Source: Deltaproteobacteria bacterium (GTDB lineage: Bacteria > Myxococcota_A > Polyangia > Polyangiales > Ga0077539). Taken from it: a stretch of DNA of 64,000 nt. The position numbers and the translations under genes are program-made. Positions within the stretch are counted from its first letter, which is position 1. Every line of letters starts with the position of its first letter. Location: assembly GCA_016704445.1 (NCBI GenBank), contig JADJAE010000056.1, positions 13,023-77,022 of the forward strand, read 5' to 3'. The notes under the pieces are model-generated. The model searched no databases. It was not told the origin of the DNA and saw nothing but the letters and a program-made list of their open reading frames with translations. Shown here piece by piece: positions 21,880 to 30,726 of this stretch.

Positions 21880-23768
21880 GCGACCCGAACACCCGCCAGG
21901 CCCGAGGCCTCGTCAGCGTCCACCCCCGCGGCTTCGGCTTCTTCACCGAGGAGGACACCGACCCCCCGAGGAGCTCGTTCGTCACGCCGCCGGAGCTCAA
22001 CGCCTTCCTCGCCGACGACGTCGTCGAGGCCCTGGTCACCGCCGGCGAGGACGGGCGCACCACCGCCTCCAACCTCCGGCTCATCGACCGGCCGCGCTCC
22101 GAGCTCTTCGGGACGGTGATCATCCACCGCGGGGTGGCCCACCTGAAGGTCGACCGCGAGGTGGCCAACACCGACTGGGCGATGGTGCACGAGGGCCCCG
22201 CGCCCGCGGCCGGGGCGCACGTGCTGGCCCGCATCGAGGGGACGAAGGTCGTGCTGGTCGAGGTGCTCGACACGCCCGACGCGCAGACGCTCGCGCAGGT
22301 GATCGCGCGGCATGGCATCGCGACGGTGGTTCCGCCGGCGGCGCTGGCGGAGGCCGAGCGGGCGAGGAAGCTCCCGCACACGGTCAACGGGAGGCGCGAC
22401 CTGAGGGAGGTGCCGACGGTGACCATCGACGCGGCCTCGACGCGCGACATCGACGACGCCATCAGCGTGCTGCCCGCCGACGAGGACGGCGCCGTGCGAC
22501 TGCTGGTCTCCATCGCGGACGTGAGCGCCTTCGTGCCGGCGGGCGGCGCCCTCGACCAGGACGCGCGGGCGCGGGCGACGAGCGTGTACCTCGCCGGGAG
22601 GGTGATCCCGATGCTGCCCGATGGGCTGTCGTCGGAGTGGATCTCGCTGCTCCCCGGCGTCGACCGGATGTGCCTCACCGCCGAGCTGCGCATCGACCCG
22701 GAGGGCACCGTCGTCGCGGTGGACGTGTACGAGAGCCTGATCCGCTCGTGGTCGCGGCTCACCTACGACGAGGTGGCGGACTTCCTCGACCACGGGGACG
22801 TCTCCCCCGGCATCGAGCCCGTCTTCGAGGCTGCGCCGTGGTGGCGCACGGTCTCCGCCCGGCTGCACATGGCCCGCACCCGCCGCGGCGGCGTGGAGGT
22901 GGCGCGCGACGAGACCTTCGTGGTGCTCGACGCGGTGACCGGGCTCGCGACGGGCATCGAGGCCCACCAGCCGACCTCGGCGCACGTGCTCATCGAGCGC
23001 TGCATGGTGGCCGCCAACGAGGCCGTGGCGCGCTGGCTCGTGGAGCGCGGCGTCCCGGGCGTGTACCGGGTGCACGATGTCCCGGGGCCGGACGCGGTGC
23101 AGGAGCTGAGCGCCGTGGCGGAGCGCTTCGGGTACGCCTCGGGCTTCGGCACGAAGCTCTCGCCGCTCTCGCTCGCGGCCTTCGACCACCAGATCGCCAC
23201 CTCGCCCAGCGAGCCCGCCATCCGCGGCGTGCTGCTGCGCTCGCTCGGCCCGGCGCGCTACACGGTGTTTCCTTCGACGCACTTCGGGCTCGGTGCGCCG
23301 CTCTACCTGCACTTCACCTCGCCCATCCGCCGCTACGCCGACCTCGCGGTGCACCGGCTGGTGAAGTCCTACCTCCACGGCACGCGCACCTGGTCGATGC
23401 GCGACCCGGCGCTGGAGTCGCTGGCGCGGCACATCAACCTGCGCGCCCGCCTCGCGGCCAGGGCGGAGACCGACCGGCACCGGATGCTGGTCGCGGGCTA
23501 CATGACCCGGCACATCGGCGAGCACTTCAGCGCGCGCGTGGTGAAGGTGCGGCCGTTTGGGGTGGTCGCGCAGATCGACACGACCCTGGTGGAGGGCACG
23601 CTGCCCTTCGAGGCGCTGCCCGACGGGCCGTACACCGTGGAGCCCTCGGGAGGCGCGGCGCGCTCTCCCACGAAGCGCTACGCGGTGGGCGACGCCGTGC
23701 GGGTGACGGTGGTGAAGACGGACCCTTCGCTCGGCCGCATCGAGCTGAGCCTCGCGCCGAAGGGCTGA
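21876..23768 (+). CDS. rnr: RNase R / RNB-family 3'-5' exoribonuclease
   Basis: 630-residue exoribonuclease of the RNase II/R family. The N-terminal cold-shock-like domain (GFGFFTEED) is followed by the catalytic RNB domain with the metal-binding aspartates in IDAASTRDIDDAIS (about residues 182-195), YTVFPSTHFGLGAPLYLHFTSP and IRRYADLAVH, and a C-terminal S1 RNA-binding domain (FSARVVKVRPFGVVAQID). It is somewhat shorter than Escherichia coli RNase R. Degrades structured RNA in the cytoplasm. Cotranscribed with mpl. Confidence 0.93.
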   Translation: MSDPNTRQARGLVSVHPRGFGFFTEEDTDPPRSSFVTPPELNAFLADDVVEALVTAGEDGRTTASNLRLIDRPRSELFGTVIIHRGVAHLKVDREVANTDWAMVHEGPAPAAGAHVLARIEGTKVVLVEVLDTPDAQTLAQVIARHGIATVVPPAALAEAERARKLPHTVNGRRDLREVPTVTIDAASTRDIDDAISVLPADEDGAVRLLVSIADVSAFVPAGGALDQDARARATSVYLAGRVIPMLPDGLSSEWISLLPGVDRMCLTAELRIDPEGTVVAVDVYESLIRSWSRLTYDEVADFLDHGDVSPGIEPVFEAAPWWRTVSARLHMARTRRGGVEVARDETFVVLDAVTGLATGIEAHQPTSAHVLIERCMVAANEAVARWLVERGVPGVYRVHDVPGPDAVQELSAVAERFGYASGFGTKLSPLSLAAFDHQIATSPSEPAIRGVLLRSLGPARYTVFPSTHFGLGAPLYLHFTSPIRRYADLAVHRLVKSYLHGTRTWSMRDPALESLARHINLRARLAARAETDRHRMLVAGYMTRHIGEHFSARVVKVRPFGVVAQIDTTLVEGTLPFEALPDGPYTVEPSGGAARSPTKRYAVGDAVRVTVVKTDPSLGRIELSLAPKG

Positions 23769-23778
23769 GGCTCAGCCC
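23762..23778. terminator. Hairpin at convergent gene ends (putative bidirectional terminator)
   Basis: Perfect 7-bp stem gggctga/tcagccc with loop ggc. It contains both TGA stop codons of the convergent rnr and nnrS genes. No T-run follows, so intrinsic termination is uncertain. Confidence 0.4.
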
Positions 23779-24972
23779 GGCTTGCCGTCGGCGCGCGGCG
23801 TCGCGAGAATCGGCGCGTACACGACCAGGAGGATCGCGAAGGCGACGGTCCAGAGGGTGCCCGCGGCGAAGAGGGTGGCGCGGTAGGAGCTCGCGAAGAG
23901 CAGGCCCCCCGCCACCCGCACCAGCGCGGCGAGCGCGAGCAGCGCGAAGGACAGCACCATCGGCCAGCGCACCTGCAGGGGGCGGCCCGAGTGGCCGAGC
24001 CCGACGCGGGCCATCATCCCGAGGGTCACTCCCCCGATGGCGCCGATGGTGAGCGCGTGCGTCGCGAGGGCCTCGGGAGCGCCGAAGGCCCGGAGCGCGA
24101 AGCCGATGGGGATCCACGCGTAGCCGATGTGGAGCACCCAGAGCAGCGGGACGCGCAGCACCTTCGCTGTCATCCAGGGGACCGCGCGAGCGGCGGTCGC
24201 GACGGCCGCCACGCCTGCCACGACCCGGGTCACCGGGCTCAACGGCAGCGCCGCCATCAGCACGGCGAGGAGCGCCGTCGACGCGGCCGCCACGGCGTCG
24301 AGCCGGGGGGAGCCGTGCACGGTCTGAACGCCGGTGCCGTTCTTGGTGAACATCGGCACGACGCGGCCGGCGACGATCACGATGAGCAGCACCACCACGT
24401 CGACCGCCGAGAGCACGCCGCGGCGTCGCCAGCCGGGCGCCTCGCCGAGGGCGTCGAGGTGGATCGAGAGGTTGGCGAGCCAGAGCGCCGCGAGCACCGC
24501 GAGCATCACGAAGTTGCGGCGGTTGCGGGTCGCGATGAGCGGCCTCGCCAGCACCACCCCGAGGGCGGGGAGGAAGGCCAGGTCGAGCACCGCGGGCGCC
24601 CATCGGGGGAGATGGTCGGAGGCGAGGAAGCCCACGCGCCCGAGGAGCCACACGGCCGCCGAGCCCAAGGAGGGGTCGGCCCACCAGGGTCTCGCGCTGG
24701 GTCCAGTTGCCGACGGCGGTGAGGAGGAAGCCCGCGATGACGGCCACCGAGAAGCCGAAGACCATCTCGTGGGCGTGCCAGGCGATGGGGTCGAGGTAGG
24801 CCCCGGGGCTGAAGGCCCCGAGGAGCGACAGCATCCAGAGGGGCACGACGGTGGCCGCGAAGGCGGCGCTGAGGAGGAAGAAGGGGCGGAAGCCCTTGCG
24901 GCCGAGGGCGAAGCCGGAGTGCTCTGGGGTCGTCGGGAGAGATCCCGCGAGGGGCATGGAGACCCGCGTCAT
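23772..24972 (-). CDS. nnrS: NnrS family membrane protein (one frameshift near 24658)
   Basis: Heme- and copper-containing polytopic membrane protein family linked to nitric-oxide stress and denitrification. N-terminal GRKGFRPFFLLSAAFAA and DPIAWHAHEMVFGFSVAVIAGFLLTAVGNW are hallmark NnrS sequences, as is RVVPMFTKNG later; about twelve hydrophobic segments in roughly 400 residues. Near 24658 the sense shifts from ..LVGRPLLGL to AAVWLLGRVGFLA; one extra G in ctcggcgg explains it. The ATG at 24970-24972 overlaps the hemG stop. It is the last gene of the nirK-to-nnrS island and supports an NO-related role for the whole operon. Confidence 0.88.
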
Positions 24973-26351
24973 GCGACCCGGCTGGCTGAGGCGAAGCGCC
25001 CGGCGATCTGCCCGGCGGCCAGGTTGGCGCCGCGTACGCAGCCCGCGATGCCCGGCCCGTCGACCGCGGCCCCGACGAGGGAGATGCCGCCGAGCGAGAG
25101 GGCGCGCTCTCGGGTCTCCGCGGCGCGGCGCATGTGGCCCACCACCGGGCTGGGGGTGCCGGTCTCGAAGCGCTCCACCGCGTGCCACCGGGGCTCCGGC
25201 AGCGGGAACATCATCCGCAGCGCCTCGAGCGCGAGCGCGATGATGGCGTCGTCGCTGAGGGGGATGAACTCCGCGGCGGCCGAGGGGCGGAAGGTCGCTC
25301 GCACCACGGACAGGTGCCCGGCGACGCGCGAGGGCCACTTGCGCTCGACGAAGGTCAGGGCGCCGAGGACGTCGAGCGGAGCCGGGGCGTTGCGGGGGAT
25401 GAGCGCGCCGCTCGCCAGCGGGGGCGTGAACTCGCTGCGCTCGAAGGCCAGCACCGCCGTGAGCGCCGAGCGCAGCCGGAAGCCGCGCAGCAGGTCGGAG
25501 AGCTCCGGGAACTCCGCGGCGAGCAGCTCGGCGGCAGCGCCCGGCGGCACCGCGAGCACCACCTCGTCTGCGTGGAGGCGAGCCCCGTCGTCGAGGGATA
25601 CGCTCCATCCCTGACCCCGGCGGGTGAGCGAGCGCGCCGCCACCCCAGAGAGGATACGGTCGACGCCCACGGAAGCCGCGAGCGCGTTCACCACGCTGTC
25701 GAGGCCGTTGGAGGGCGCTCGCATGCCGGGCCCACCAGCGGGCCGAGGGGCGCGGGTGAGCGCGCGGATGAGGCTGCCTCGGACGTTGGCGAACATGGGC
25801 ATCACCACCGCCGCGTCGAGCTCGTCGACGTCTGCGCCGTAGATGCCGCTCAGGATGGGCTCGACCATGCGCTCCTTGACCTCGCGGCCGAAGCGGCGAC
25901 CCACGAGGTGACCGACGCTCTCGTCGGGCTCGTGGCGCGCGGGCAGCACCAGGTCCATCGCAGCGCGGGCCTTGCCGAGCGGGGAGAGCAGCCGCGTGCC
26001 GGCGAGCTGCATCATGCTGCGGGGCACGCCCATCGCCATGCCCTCGGGAAGCGGCATCAGCTCGCCCCGGTGCGCGACCATCACCCGGGAGGAGGCCGCG
26101 TCGGGCGAGAGCAGCGTGTCGCCGAGCCCCAGCGCCTCGCACAGCGCCTCGGCGTGGCCGGGCATGGACATGAACGCGTCGGGCCCCATCTCCACCGTGC
26201 ACCCCTCGCGGTGCAGCGTGCGGACGTTGCCTCCGACCTCGGGGCGCGCCTCGAGCACCAGCACGTCGGCGTCGGGCCGCTGCGCCAGCAGCGCGTGGGC
26301 GGTGGCCAGTCCCGCGAGGCCGCCGCCGAGAACCAGCACGCTGCGGCCCAT
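24969..26351 (-). CDS. hemG: Oxygen-dependent protoporphyrinogen oxidase
   Basis: 460-residue FAD enzyme oxidising protoporphyrinogen IX (or coproporphyrinogen III) in heme synthesis. The N-terminal dinucleotide fold reads SVLVLGGGLAGLATAHAL, with EARPEVGGNVRT and GPDAFM after it; GIYGADVDEL and the C-terminal FAD motif GAAVDGPGIAGCVRGANLAA are characteristic of HemG/HemY proteins. It starts at ATG 26349-26351, sharing one base with the stop of the radical SAM gene, and overlaps nnrS. Position between a SPASM radical SAM protein and NnrS suggests heme supply for nitrogen-oxide enzymes. Confidence 0.92.
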   Translation of the reverse strand: MGRSVLVLGGGLAGLATAHALLAQRPDADVLVLEARPEVGGNVRTLHREGCTVEMGPDAFMSMPGHAEALCEALGLGDTLLSPDAASSRVMVAHRGELMPLPEGMAMGVPRSMMQLAGTRLLSPLGKARAAMDLVLPARHEPDESVGHLVGRRFGREVKERMVEPILSGIYGADVDELDAAVVMPMFANVRGSLIRALTRAPRPAGGPGMRAPSNGLDSVVNALAASVGVDRILSGVAARSLTRRGQGWSVSLDDGARLHADEVVLAVPPGAAAELLAAEFPELSDLLRGFRLRSALTAVLAFERSEFTPPLASGALIPRNAPAPLDVLGALTFVERKWPSRVAGHLSVVRATFRPSAAAEFIPLSDDAIIALALEALRMMFPLPEPRWHAVERFETGTPSPVVGHMRRAAETRERALSLGGISLVGAAVDGPGIAGCVRGANLAAGQIAGRFASASRVA

Positions 26352-27487
26352 CAGGAGACCGTGTTCTCGGGCTCGACGTAGTTCGGGGGGACGTACGCGC
26401 AGAGCGGGTCTTCGGCCATCGGGTCGCCGCTCATCGCCCAGGCCCTGGCGCGCGAGCCGCCGCACACTCGACGAAACGCGCATGCGCCGCACTTGCCGCC
26501 GAGCGCGTCGGCGTCCCGCAGCCGGGTGAAGAGCGGGTGGGTGCGGTACACCGTCGCCAGCTCGTCGCGGCGCACGTTGCCCGCGCTCACCGGGAGGAAG
26601 CCGCTGGGGAAGATCTCGCCCGTGTGCGACACGAACGCGAAGCCCACCCCGTCGGTGATGCCACGCCGCCCGATCACCACCCCGTGCTCGTCGACGTCGC
26701 GCAGCACGCCCCTCGCGCCGCCCCCCTGCTTGCGCTGGAGCATCACCCGTCGGAAGTGCGGCGCGGCGGTGGTCTTCACGTCGAAGGGGGCCGTGGCCGC
26801 GATGTCGGCGAGCTCTTCGAGCAGGCGCTCGACCCCTTGGGCGCGCAGCAGCAGCGACGCCCCGGCGCGCCCGGTGGGCACCACCACGAAGACCGCCCAG
26901 AGCGAGACCCCGAGCTCGGCCGCGAGGTCGGCCATCGGGCGCAGCGCCCTGACGTTGTGGGGGCCGACGGAGGTGTTGATCTGCACCTCGACCCCGCAGG
27001 CCCGGGCGGCGCGGAGGATGCGCAGGCTCTCGGCGAAGCTACCCTCGACGCCGCGGAAGGCGTCGTGGGTCGCGGCGTCGGGCCCGTCGATGGAGATGGC
27101 GAGGCGGGCGACGCCGGCCCTGGCGAGCTCGGCCACCAGCGCGTCGGTCATCACCGGGGTGCCCGAGGGGGTGACCGTCATGACGAGCCCGAGCGCGGTG
27201 CCGTGGGCCACGAGCGCGGGCAGGTCGGAGCGCTTGGCGGGGTCGCCGCCGGTGAGCACGACCACGGGCGTGCCCATGGCCTTGATGGAGGCCAGCAGGC
27301 GGAAGCCCTCCTCGGTGTCGAGCTCGTCGGCGGAGCGAGAGGGCGTGGCGCAGGCGCGGCAGTGCTGGCAGACGAGGTCGCAGGCCTGCGTCACCTCCCA
27401 GATCGCCAGCAGCGGATGGTCATCGAAGTCGAGGGTCGCGGGAACACCCCGCGGTCGGGTCAGGGTGTCGGAGTTCGTAGGTCGCAT
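26351..27487 (-). CDS. Radical SAM/SPASM protein (TIGR04053 / heme-synthase-like group)
   Basis: 378-residue radical SAM enzyme: the [4Fe-4S] motif is TQACDLVCQHCRAC and a C-terminal SPASM-type cysteine cluster reads GGKCGACAFRRVCGG. It resembles the TIGR04053 and AhbD/NirJ-like group that works around heme and heme d1; the exact reaction cannot be read from sequence. ATG 27485-27487 is preferred; an in-frame ATG at 27518-27520 would overlap the Crp/Fnr gene by 16 bases. Located next to hemG, which supports a tetrapyrrole role. The TIGR number is from memory. Confidence 0.8.
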   Translation of the reverse strand: MRPTNSDTLTRPRGVPATLDFDDHPLLAIWEVTQACDLVCQHCRACATPSRSADELDTEEGFRLLASIKAMGTPVVVLTGGDPAKRSDLPALVAHGTALGLVMTVTPSGTPVMTDALVAELARAGVARLAISIDGPDAATHDAFRGVEGSFAESLRILRAARACGVEVQINTSVGPHNVRALRPMADLAAELGVSLWAVFVVVPTGRAGASLLLRAQGVERLLEELADIAATAPFDVKTTAAPHFRRVMLQRKQGGGARGVLRDVDEHGVVIGRRGITDGVGFAFVSHTGEIFPSGFLPVSAGNVRRDELATVYRTHPLFTRLRDADALGGKCGACAFRRVCGGSRARAWAMSGDPMAEDPLCAYVPPNYVEPENTVS

Positions 27488-27504
27488 GTTCACGTCCGAG
27501 GGGC

Positions 27505-28305
27505 TCACGCGGCATGCCATGAGCGCGGCTGGCAATCGTTTTCGAGCAGGGAGGAGAGGAGCGCCACGTCGCGGAGCACGAAGCCCCATGGGTGCGTCTC
27601 CAGCACGCCGTCCTTCTGCCAGCGTGACATCGCCCGGATCACCGTCTCGATGGTCGCCCCCACCCACATCGCGAGGTCTTGCCGCGAGAGCGGCACCTGC
27701 ACGATCAGGCTGCCGTCTTCGAGCTCGTCGCCGAAGCGGGTGTTGAGGTCGAGCATCAGCATGGCGAGCCGCTGTTGCACCGAGCCCGCGCACATCACCG
27801 CGATCTTCGAGCGCAAGGCTTGCGCGTGCCCGAGCATCGCTTGCGTCAGCGCGCCGGCCGCCTCGGGGCGCGCGCACGCCGCCTCGCGGAGCACCGAGCC
27901 GGGGATGAGCAGGGTCTCGACCCGCTCGGTCACCGGCATCGCGTCGCCGATGTAGGGGCCGCCGTCGAGGGCGACCCAGTACCCGAGGGCCTCGCCCGGG
28001 CCGAACACGTCGATGATCGTCGGGCGCAGACCGGGCCCCGGGGCGACGAGCTTCACCACCCCGGAGACCACGACCTGGAAGTGGGCCGCGGAGTCGCCGT
28101 AGCGCCAGATGCACTCGCCCCGCGAGGCCTGTCGCACGACCGCCACGCGCGCGGCCTCGCACACGGTGTCGTTACCGAGCGAGGAGAGCACCCGACTGCG
28201 ACGGAGCAGCCCTTCGAATCGCGTGCGCGAGGCTGCGTGAGCCTTGAGGCGAGCGAGGGCGGCCGGCGCGGAGGGAGCGGACTCACGAGGCGCGGTAACG
28301 TTCAT
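27505..28305 (-). CDS. Crp/Fnr-family transcriptional regulator (DNR-like)
   Basis: About 266 residues: N-terminal cyclic-nucleotide-binding-type beta barrel (WRYGDSAAHFQVVVSGVVKL, FGPGEALGYWVALDG), a long dimerisation helix and a C-terminal winged helix (PLSRQDLAMWVGATIETVIRAMSRWQKDG). The recognition helix keeps the ETVxR pattern of FNR/DNR proteins. The N-terminal Cys cluster that binds Fe-S in FNR is not present, so a DNR-like heme or other sensing mode is more likely. Start ATG 28303-28305; a GTG at 28318-28320 is an alternative. Embedded in the nitrogen-oxide operon, it probably controls it. Confidence 0.85.
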   Translation of the reverse strand: MNVTAPRESAPSAPAALARLKAHAASRTRFEGLLRRSRVLSSLGNDTVCEAARVAVVRQASRGECIWRYGDSAAHFQVVVSGVVKLVAPGPGLRPTIIDVFGPGEALGYWVALDGGPYIGDAMPVTERVETLLIPGSVLREAACARPEAAGALTQAMLGHAQALRSKIAVMCAGSVQQRLAMLMLDLNTRFGDELEDGSLIVQVPLSRQDLAMWVGATIETVIRAMSRWQKDGVLETHPWGFVLRDVALLSSLLENDCQPRSWHAA

Positions 28306-28373
28306 GTGTTTCACACTCACTGCGAGGTTGATGCCACCGCCGGAGAGCTACAAGTGCGGGACAGAGTCCCTGG

Positions 28374-29279
28374 TCAGAAGGGGGCGGCGAGGTCGAACTG
28401 GAGGATGGTGGCGTCGGCCGCCCTCATCTGGCCGCCGGTCGGGAAGAAGACCGCCACGCCAGGGCGCAGCAGCACCGACCCCGCGGGAATGTTGCCACGG
28501 ACGCCGCCGCCGACGGTGAACTGCGAGCGCATGAGGGCGTTGGCGGTGACCGCGGCGGGGGTGGAGAGCCAGTGCTGGTAGTGGCCCTCGACGCTCACGG
28601 TGAGCCAGGGCACCACCTGGTAGCCGGCGTGGAAGCCGGTGGTGAAGTTGGTGCGCGAGCTGTCGGCGTCGACCGAGGCGCCCCAGACGCGGGTGAGCTG
28701 CAGCACCGTGGCCTCGGCCTGGAGGGTGAGGCCGTGGGACATCCACGACAGGCCCGCGCCGGCGGTGACGGTGAGGTAGTTGGCGGCGAACAGCGCGTTG
28801 TCCATCGCCTGGCGGGTGTAGATGCCCGAGGCGAAGGTCGAGCGCTGCAGCGGCGACGCGGCGCTCCCGGTGCCGACGGGCACGGTGACGCCGAGGAAGA
28901 CCGGGAGGCGGACGCCCGCGGCGATCTGCGGGGTCCAGAGGGCGAAGACGATCGGGTTGACGAAGGTCGCGTGGCCGGAGGTCGCGTCGGGGCCGAAGGT
29001 CACCGCGCCGACACGGCCGTAGAAGCCAAGGTCGGGCAGCGACGCGATGGGCTTGCCGCCGGCGGTGAAGATGGTCGCGGTGTTGGTCCCGGCGGCGTTG
29101 AAGGCCACCGCCACGTCGAGGCGGAGGAGGTTGGGGGCGATGGCGGGGCGGAGGTTCCAGGGGAGCGAGTAGCGGGCGCGGGCCATCGGGCCGGGCGGGG
29201 CGGTGGTCTGGGCGACCGCGACCGTGGGGGCGAGGCAGAGCGCGAGCGCAAGCGCGAGACTGTGGGTCGAGGGATTCAT
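28374..29279 (-). CDS. Predicted outer-membrane beta-barrel protein
   Basis: 301 residues with a signal peptide (ALALCLAPTVAVAQ). The mature part is rich in alternating hydrophobic strands and ends in a C-terminal aromatic (DLAAPF), the usual signature of an outer-membrane barrel. Motifs such as LDVAVAFNAAGTNTATIF, VRLPVFLGVTVP and GVRGNIPAGSVLLRPGVAVFF are not recognised as a named family. The ATG overlaps the SCO stop (ATGA), so it is translationally coupled to the copper-chaperone gene; it might be a porin or transporter for the island. Confidence 0.75.
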   Translation of the reverse strand: MNPSTHSLALALALCLAPTVAVAQTTAPPGPMARARYSLPWNLRPAIAPNLLRLDVAVAFNAAGTNTATIFTAGGKPIASLPDLGFYGRVGAVTFGPDATSGHATFVNPIVFALWTPQIAAGVRLPVFLGVTVPVGTGSAASPLQRSTFASGIYTRQAMDNALFAANYLTVTAGAGLSWMSHGLTLQAEATVLQLTRVWGASVDADSSRTNFTTGFHAGYQVVPWLTVSVEGHYQHWLSTPAAVTANALMRSQFTVGGGVRGNIPAGSVLLRPGVAVFFPTGGQMRAADATILQFDLAAPF

Positions 29280-29920
29280 CGTGTGTAGCCTTCGATGCGC
29301 CGTGCGAATTCCTCGACGGGCTGCTGGAGCCCCTCGAGCTGAGACGCGACGACGCCCTGTGGATCGAGCAGGGTGATGAGGTTCGAGTGGGTGAACTCGC
29401 CCGGGCCCACGCGGCTGAACTGCACGCCGAGCACCGTGGCGAAGGTGCGGATGTCGTGGTCGGCACCGCGCAGGAGGGTCCAACGAGAGAGGTCGAGGTG
29501 GTCCTCGGCCGCGAGGGCGCTGAGCCGCTCGGGGGTGTCCGTCGACGGGTCGAAGGTCACCAGGACGAATCGGGTGCGGGCCCGCGCCGCGGGGGAGAGC
29601 GCCGCCTCGACGCGCTTCACGTCGCGGACGAGCAGCGGGCAGGTGCTCTGGCAGGTTCCGTAGAACATCAGCACGACGGTGGGGGAGCCCGCGAGCGAGT
29701 TGAGCTCGAAGGCCCGACCGGACTGGTCGGTCCACGGCACGCCCATCTGGAAGACGGAGGTGTCGGGCAGCGGCTGGTTCGCCGCCATCGGGGCGCTCGC
29801 GTCGTGAGAGCAGTGGCAAGGCGGAGCGTCGGCGCGCGCGGCGGGCCGCGGGGTGTTGCGCCCGCACGCCGAGGCGAGCGTCAGCGCAAGGAGGCCGAGC
29901 GTGATGGGTCGCATGGTCAT
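29276..29920 (-). CDS. SCO1/SenC-family copper chaperone lipoprotein
   Basis: 214-residue thioredoxin-like lipoprotein (lipobox LASAC). The copper-binding CxxxC motif is MFYGTCQSTCPLL and the third ligand His lies in FTHSNLITLLDPQG, as in SCO/SenC proteins that load copper centres. A second Cys/His cluster near the N-terminus (PPCHCSHD) may add metal binding. Start ATG 29918-29920 overlaps the FGE-like gene. Placement directly behind a copper nitrite-reductase-like gene argues that it metallates that enzyme. Confidence 0.9.
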   Translation of the reverse strand: MTMRPITLGLLALTLASACGRNTPRPAARADAPPCHCSHDASAPMAANQPLPDTSVFQMGVPWTDQSGRAFELNSLAGSPTVVLMFYGTCQSTCPLLVRDVKRVEAALSPAARARTRFVLVTFDPSTDTPERLSALAAEDHLDLSRWTLLRGADHDIRTFATVLGVQFSRVGPGEFTHSNLITLLDPQGVVASQLEGLQQPVEEFARRIEGYTR

Positions 29921-30726
29921 TCTCCGGGCGCGATGTCGGCCGCGCAGCGGAAGCCGAGGTTTCGCACCGTGTACGAGCCCCGAAGGCTCTGACGAAACGC
30001 GTAGCGCATGAATGCTACGTAATCACCGACGTCGGCCGCGCCAGAGCTGGCCGCGCCACAAAAACGAGCGACGCCTGGTCCCTGGTTGTCGCGGCTGTCG
30101 GTCACGACGAGCGCGGAGTTGAAGTCTTCGACCCACTCCCACACGAGGGCGTGGAGGTCGTGGAGGCCCCAGTAGTTGGGTCGCGACGCGCCGACGTCTT
30201 CGAGGGTCGCGTTGGGGCGGCCGTACCACGCGAGGATGCGCGATGTGGTGGCCGGGTCCCGAGGCGCGTCGGGCGACCGATCGGAGGCGCGGGCCACGTA
30301 CTCCCACTCGCCCTCCGTAGGCAGGCGCCGCCCCTGCGCCTCGCAGAACGCGCGCGCGGCGAACCACGACACGCGGGTGACCGGCTGGGACGGGCGCGCG
30401 GCGGGGCCGAGCTCGGCGTCGCCGGCCCAGTGGGCGAGGTAGTCCTGGTCCGCGAAGAGGCGGCGGACGCGGGTGCGCTGCCACGCGGGGTTGGCGCGCA
30501 CGAACGCGAGGAAGCGCTCGTTGGTCACCGGCCGGGCGTCGAGCGCGAAGGCGCGCACGGTGACCCGCTCGCGCCCCGTGAGGCGATAGAAGGGCCGGTA
30601 CTCGCCGCCGCGGATCACGCGGAGGTCGGGCGCCGACTGGGGCGCGCGCTGGCCCCACGCCGTCGCCGCCGACGCGATGAGCGCGGAGAGCAGTAGCGTG
30701 GAGGACCAGCGCGCGGCGGGAATCAC
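29917..30726 (-). CDS. Secreted formylglycine-generating-enzyme-like (SUMF1 fold) protein
   Basis: 269 residues with a signal peptide (LLLSALIASAATAWG) and a SUMF1/FGE-sulfatase domain: RPVTNERFLAFVRANP, VTRVSWFAARAFCEAQGRRLPTEGEWEYVAR, LVWEWVEDFNS and the C-terminal NLGFRCA. The paired copper-binding cysteines (CxxxxC) of true formylglycine-generating enzymes are not seen; only single cysteines (RFCGAA, GFRCA) are. It may therefore be a structural or maturation factor rather than an FGE. Start is GTG 30724-30726, overlapping the nirK stop; sits between nirK and the SCO gene. Confidence 0.85.
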   Translation of the reverse strand: MIPAARWSSTLLLSALIASAATAWGQRAPQSAPDLRVIRGGEYRPFYRLTGRERVTVRAFALDARPVTNERFLAFVRANPAWQRTRVRRLFADQDYLAHWAGDAELGPAARPSQPVTRVSWFAARAFCEAQGRRLPTEGEWEYVARASDRSPDAPRDPATTSRILAWYGRPNATLEDVGASRPNYWGLHDLHALVWEWVEDFNSALVVTDSRDNQGPGVARFCGAASSGAADVGDYVAFMRYAFRQSLRGSYTVRNLGFRCAADIAPGE

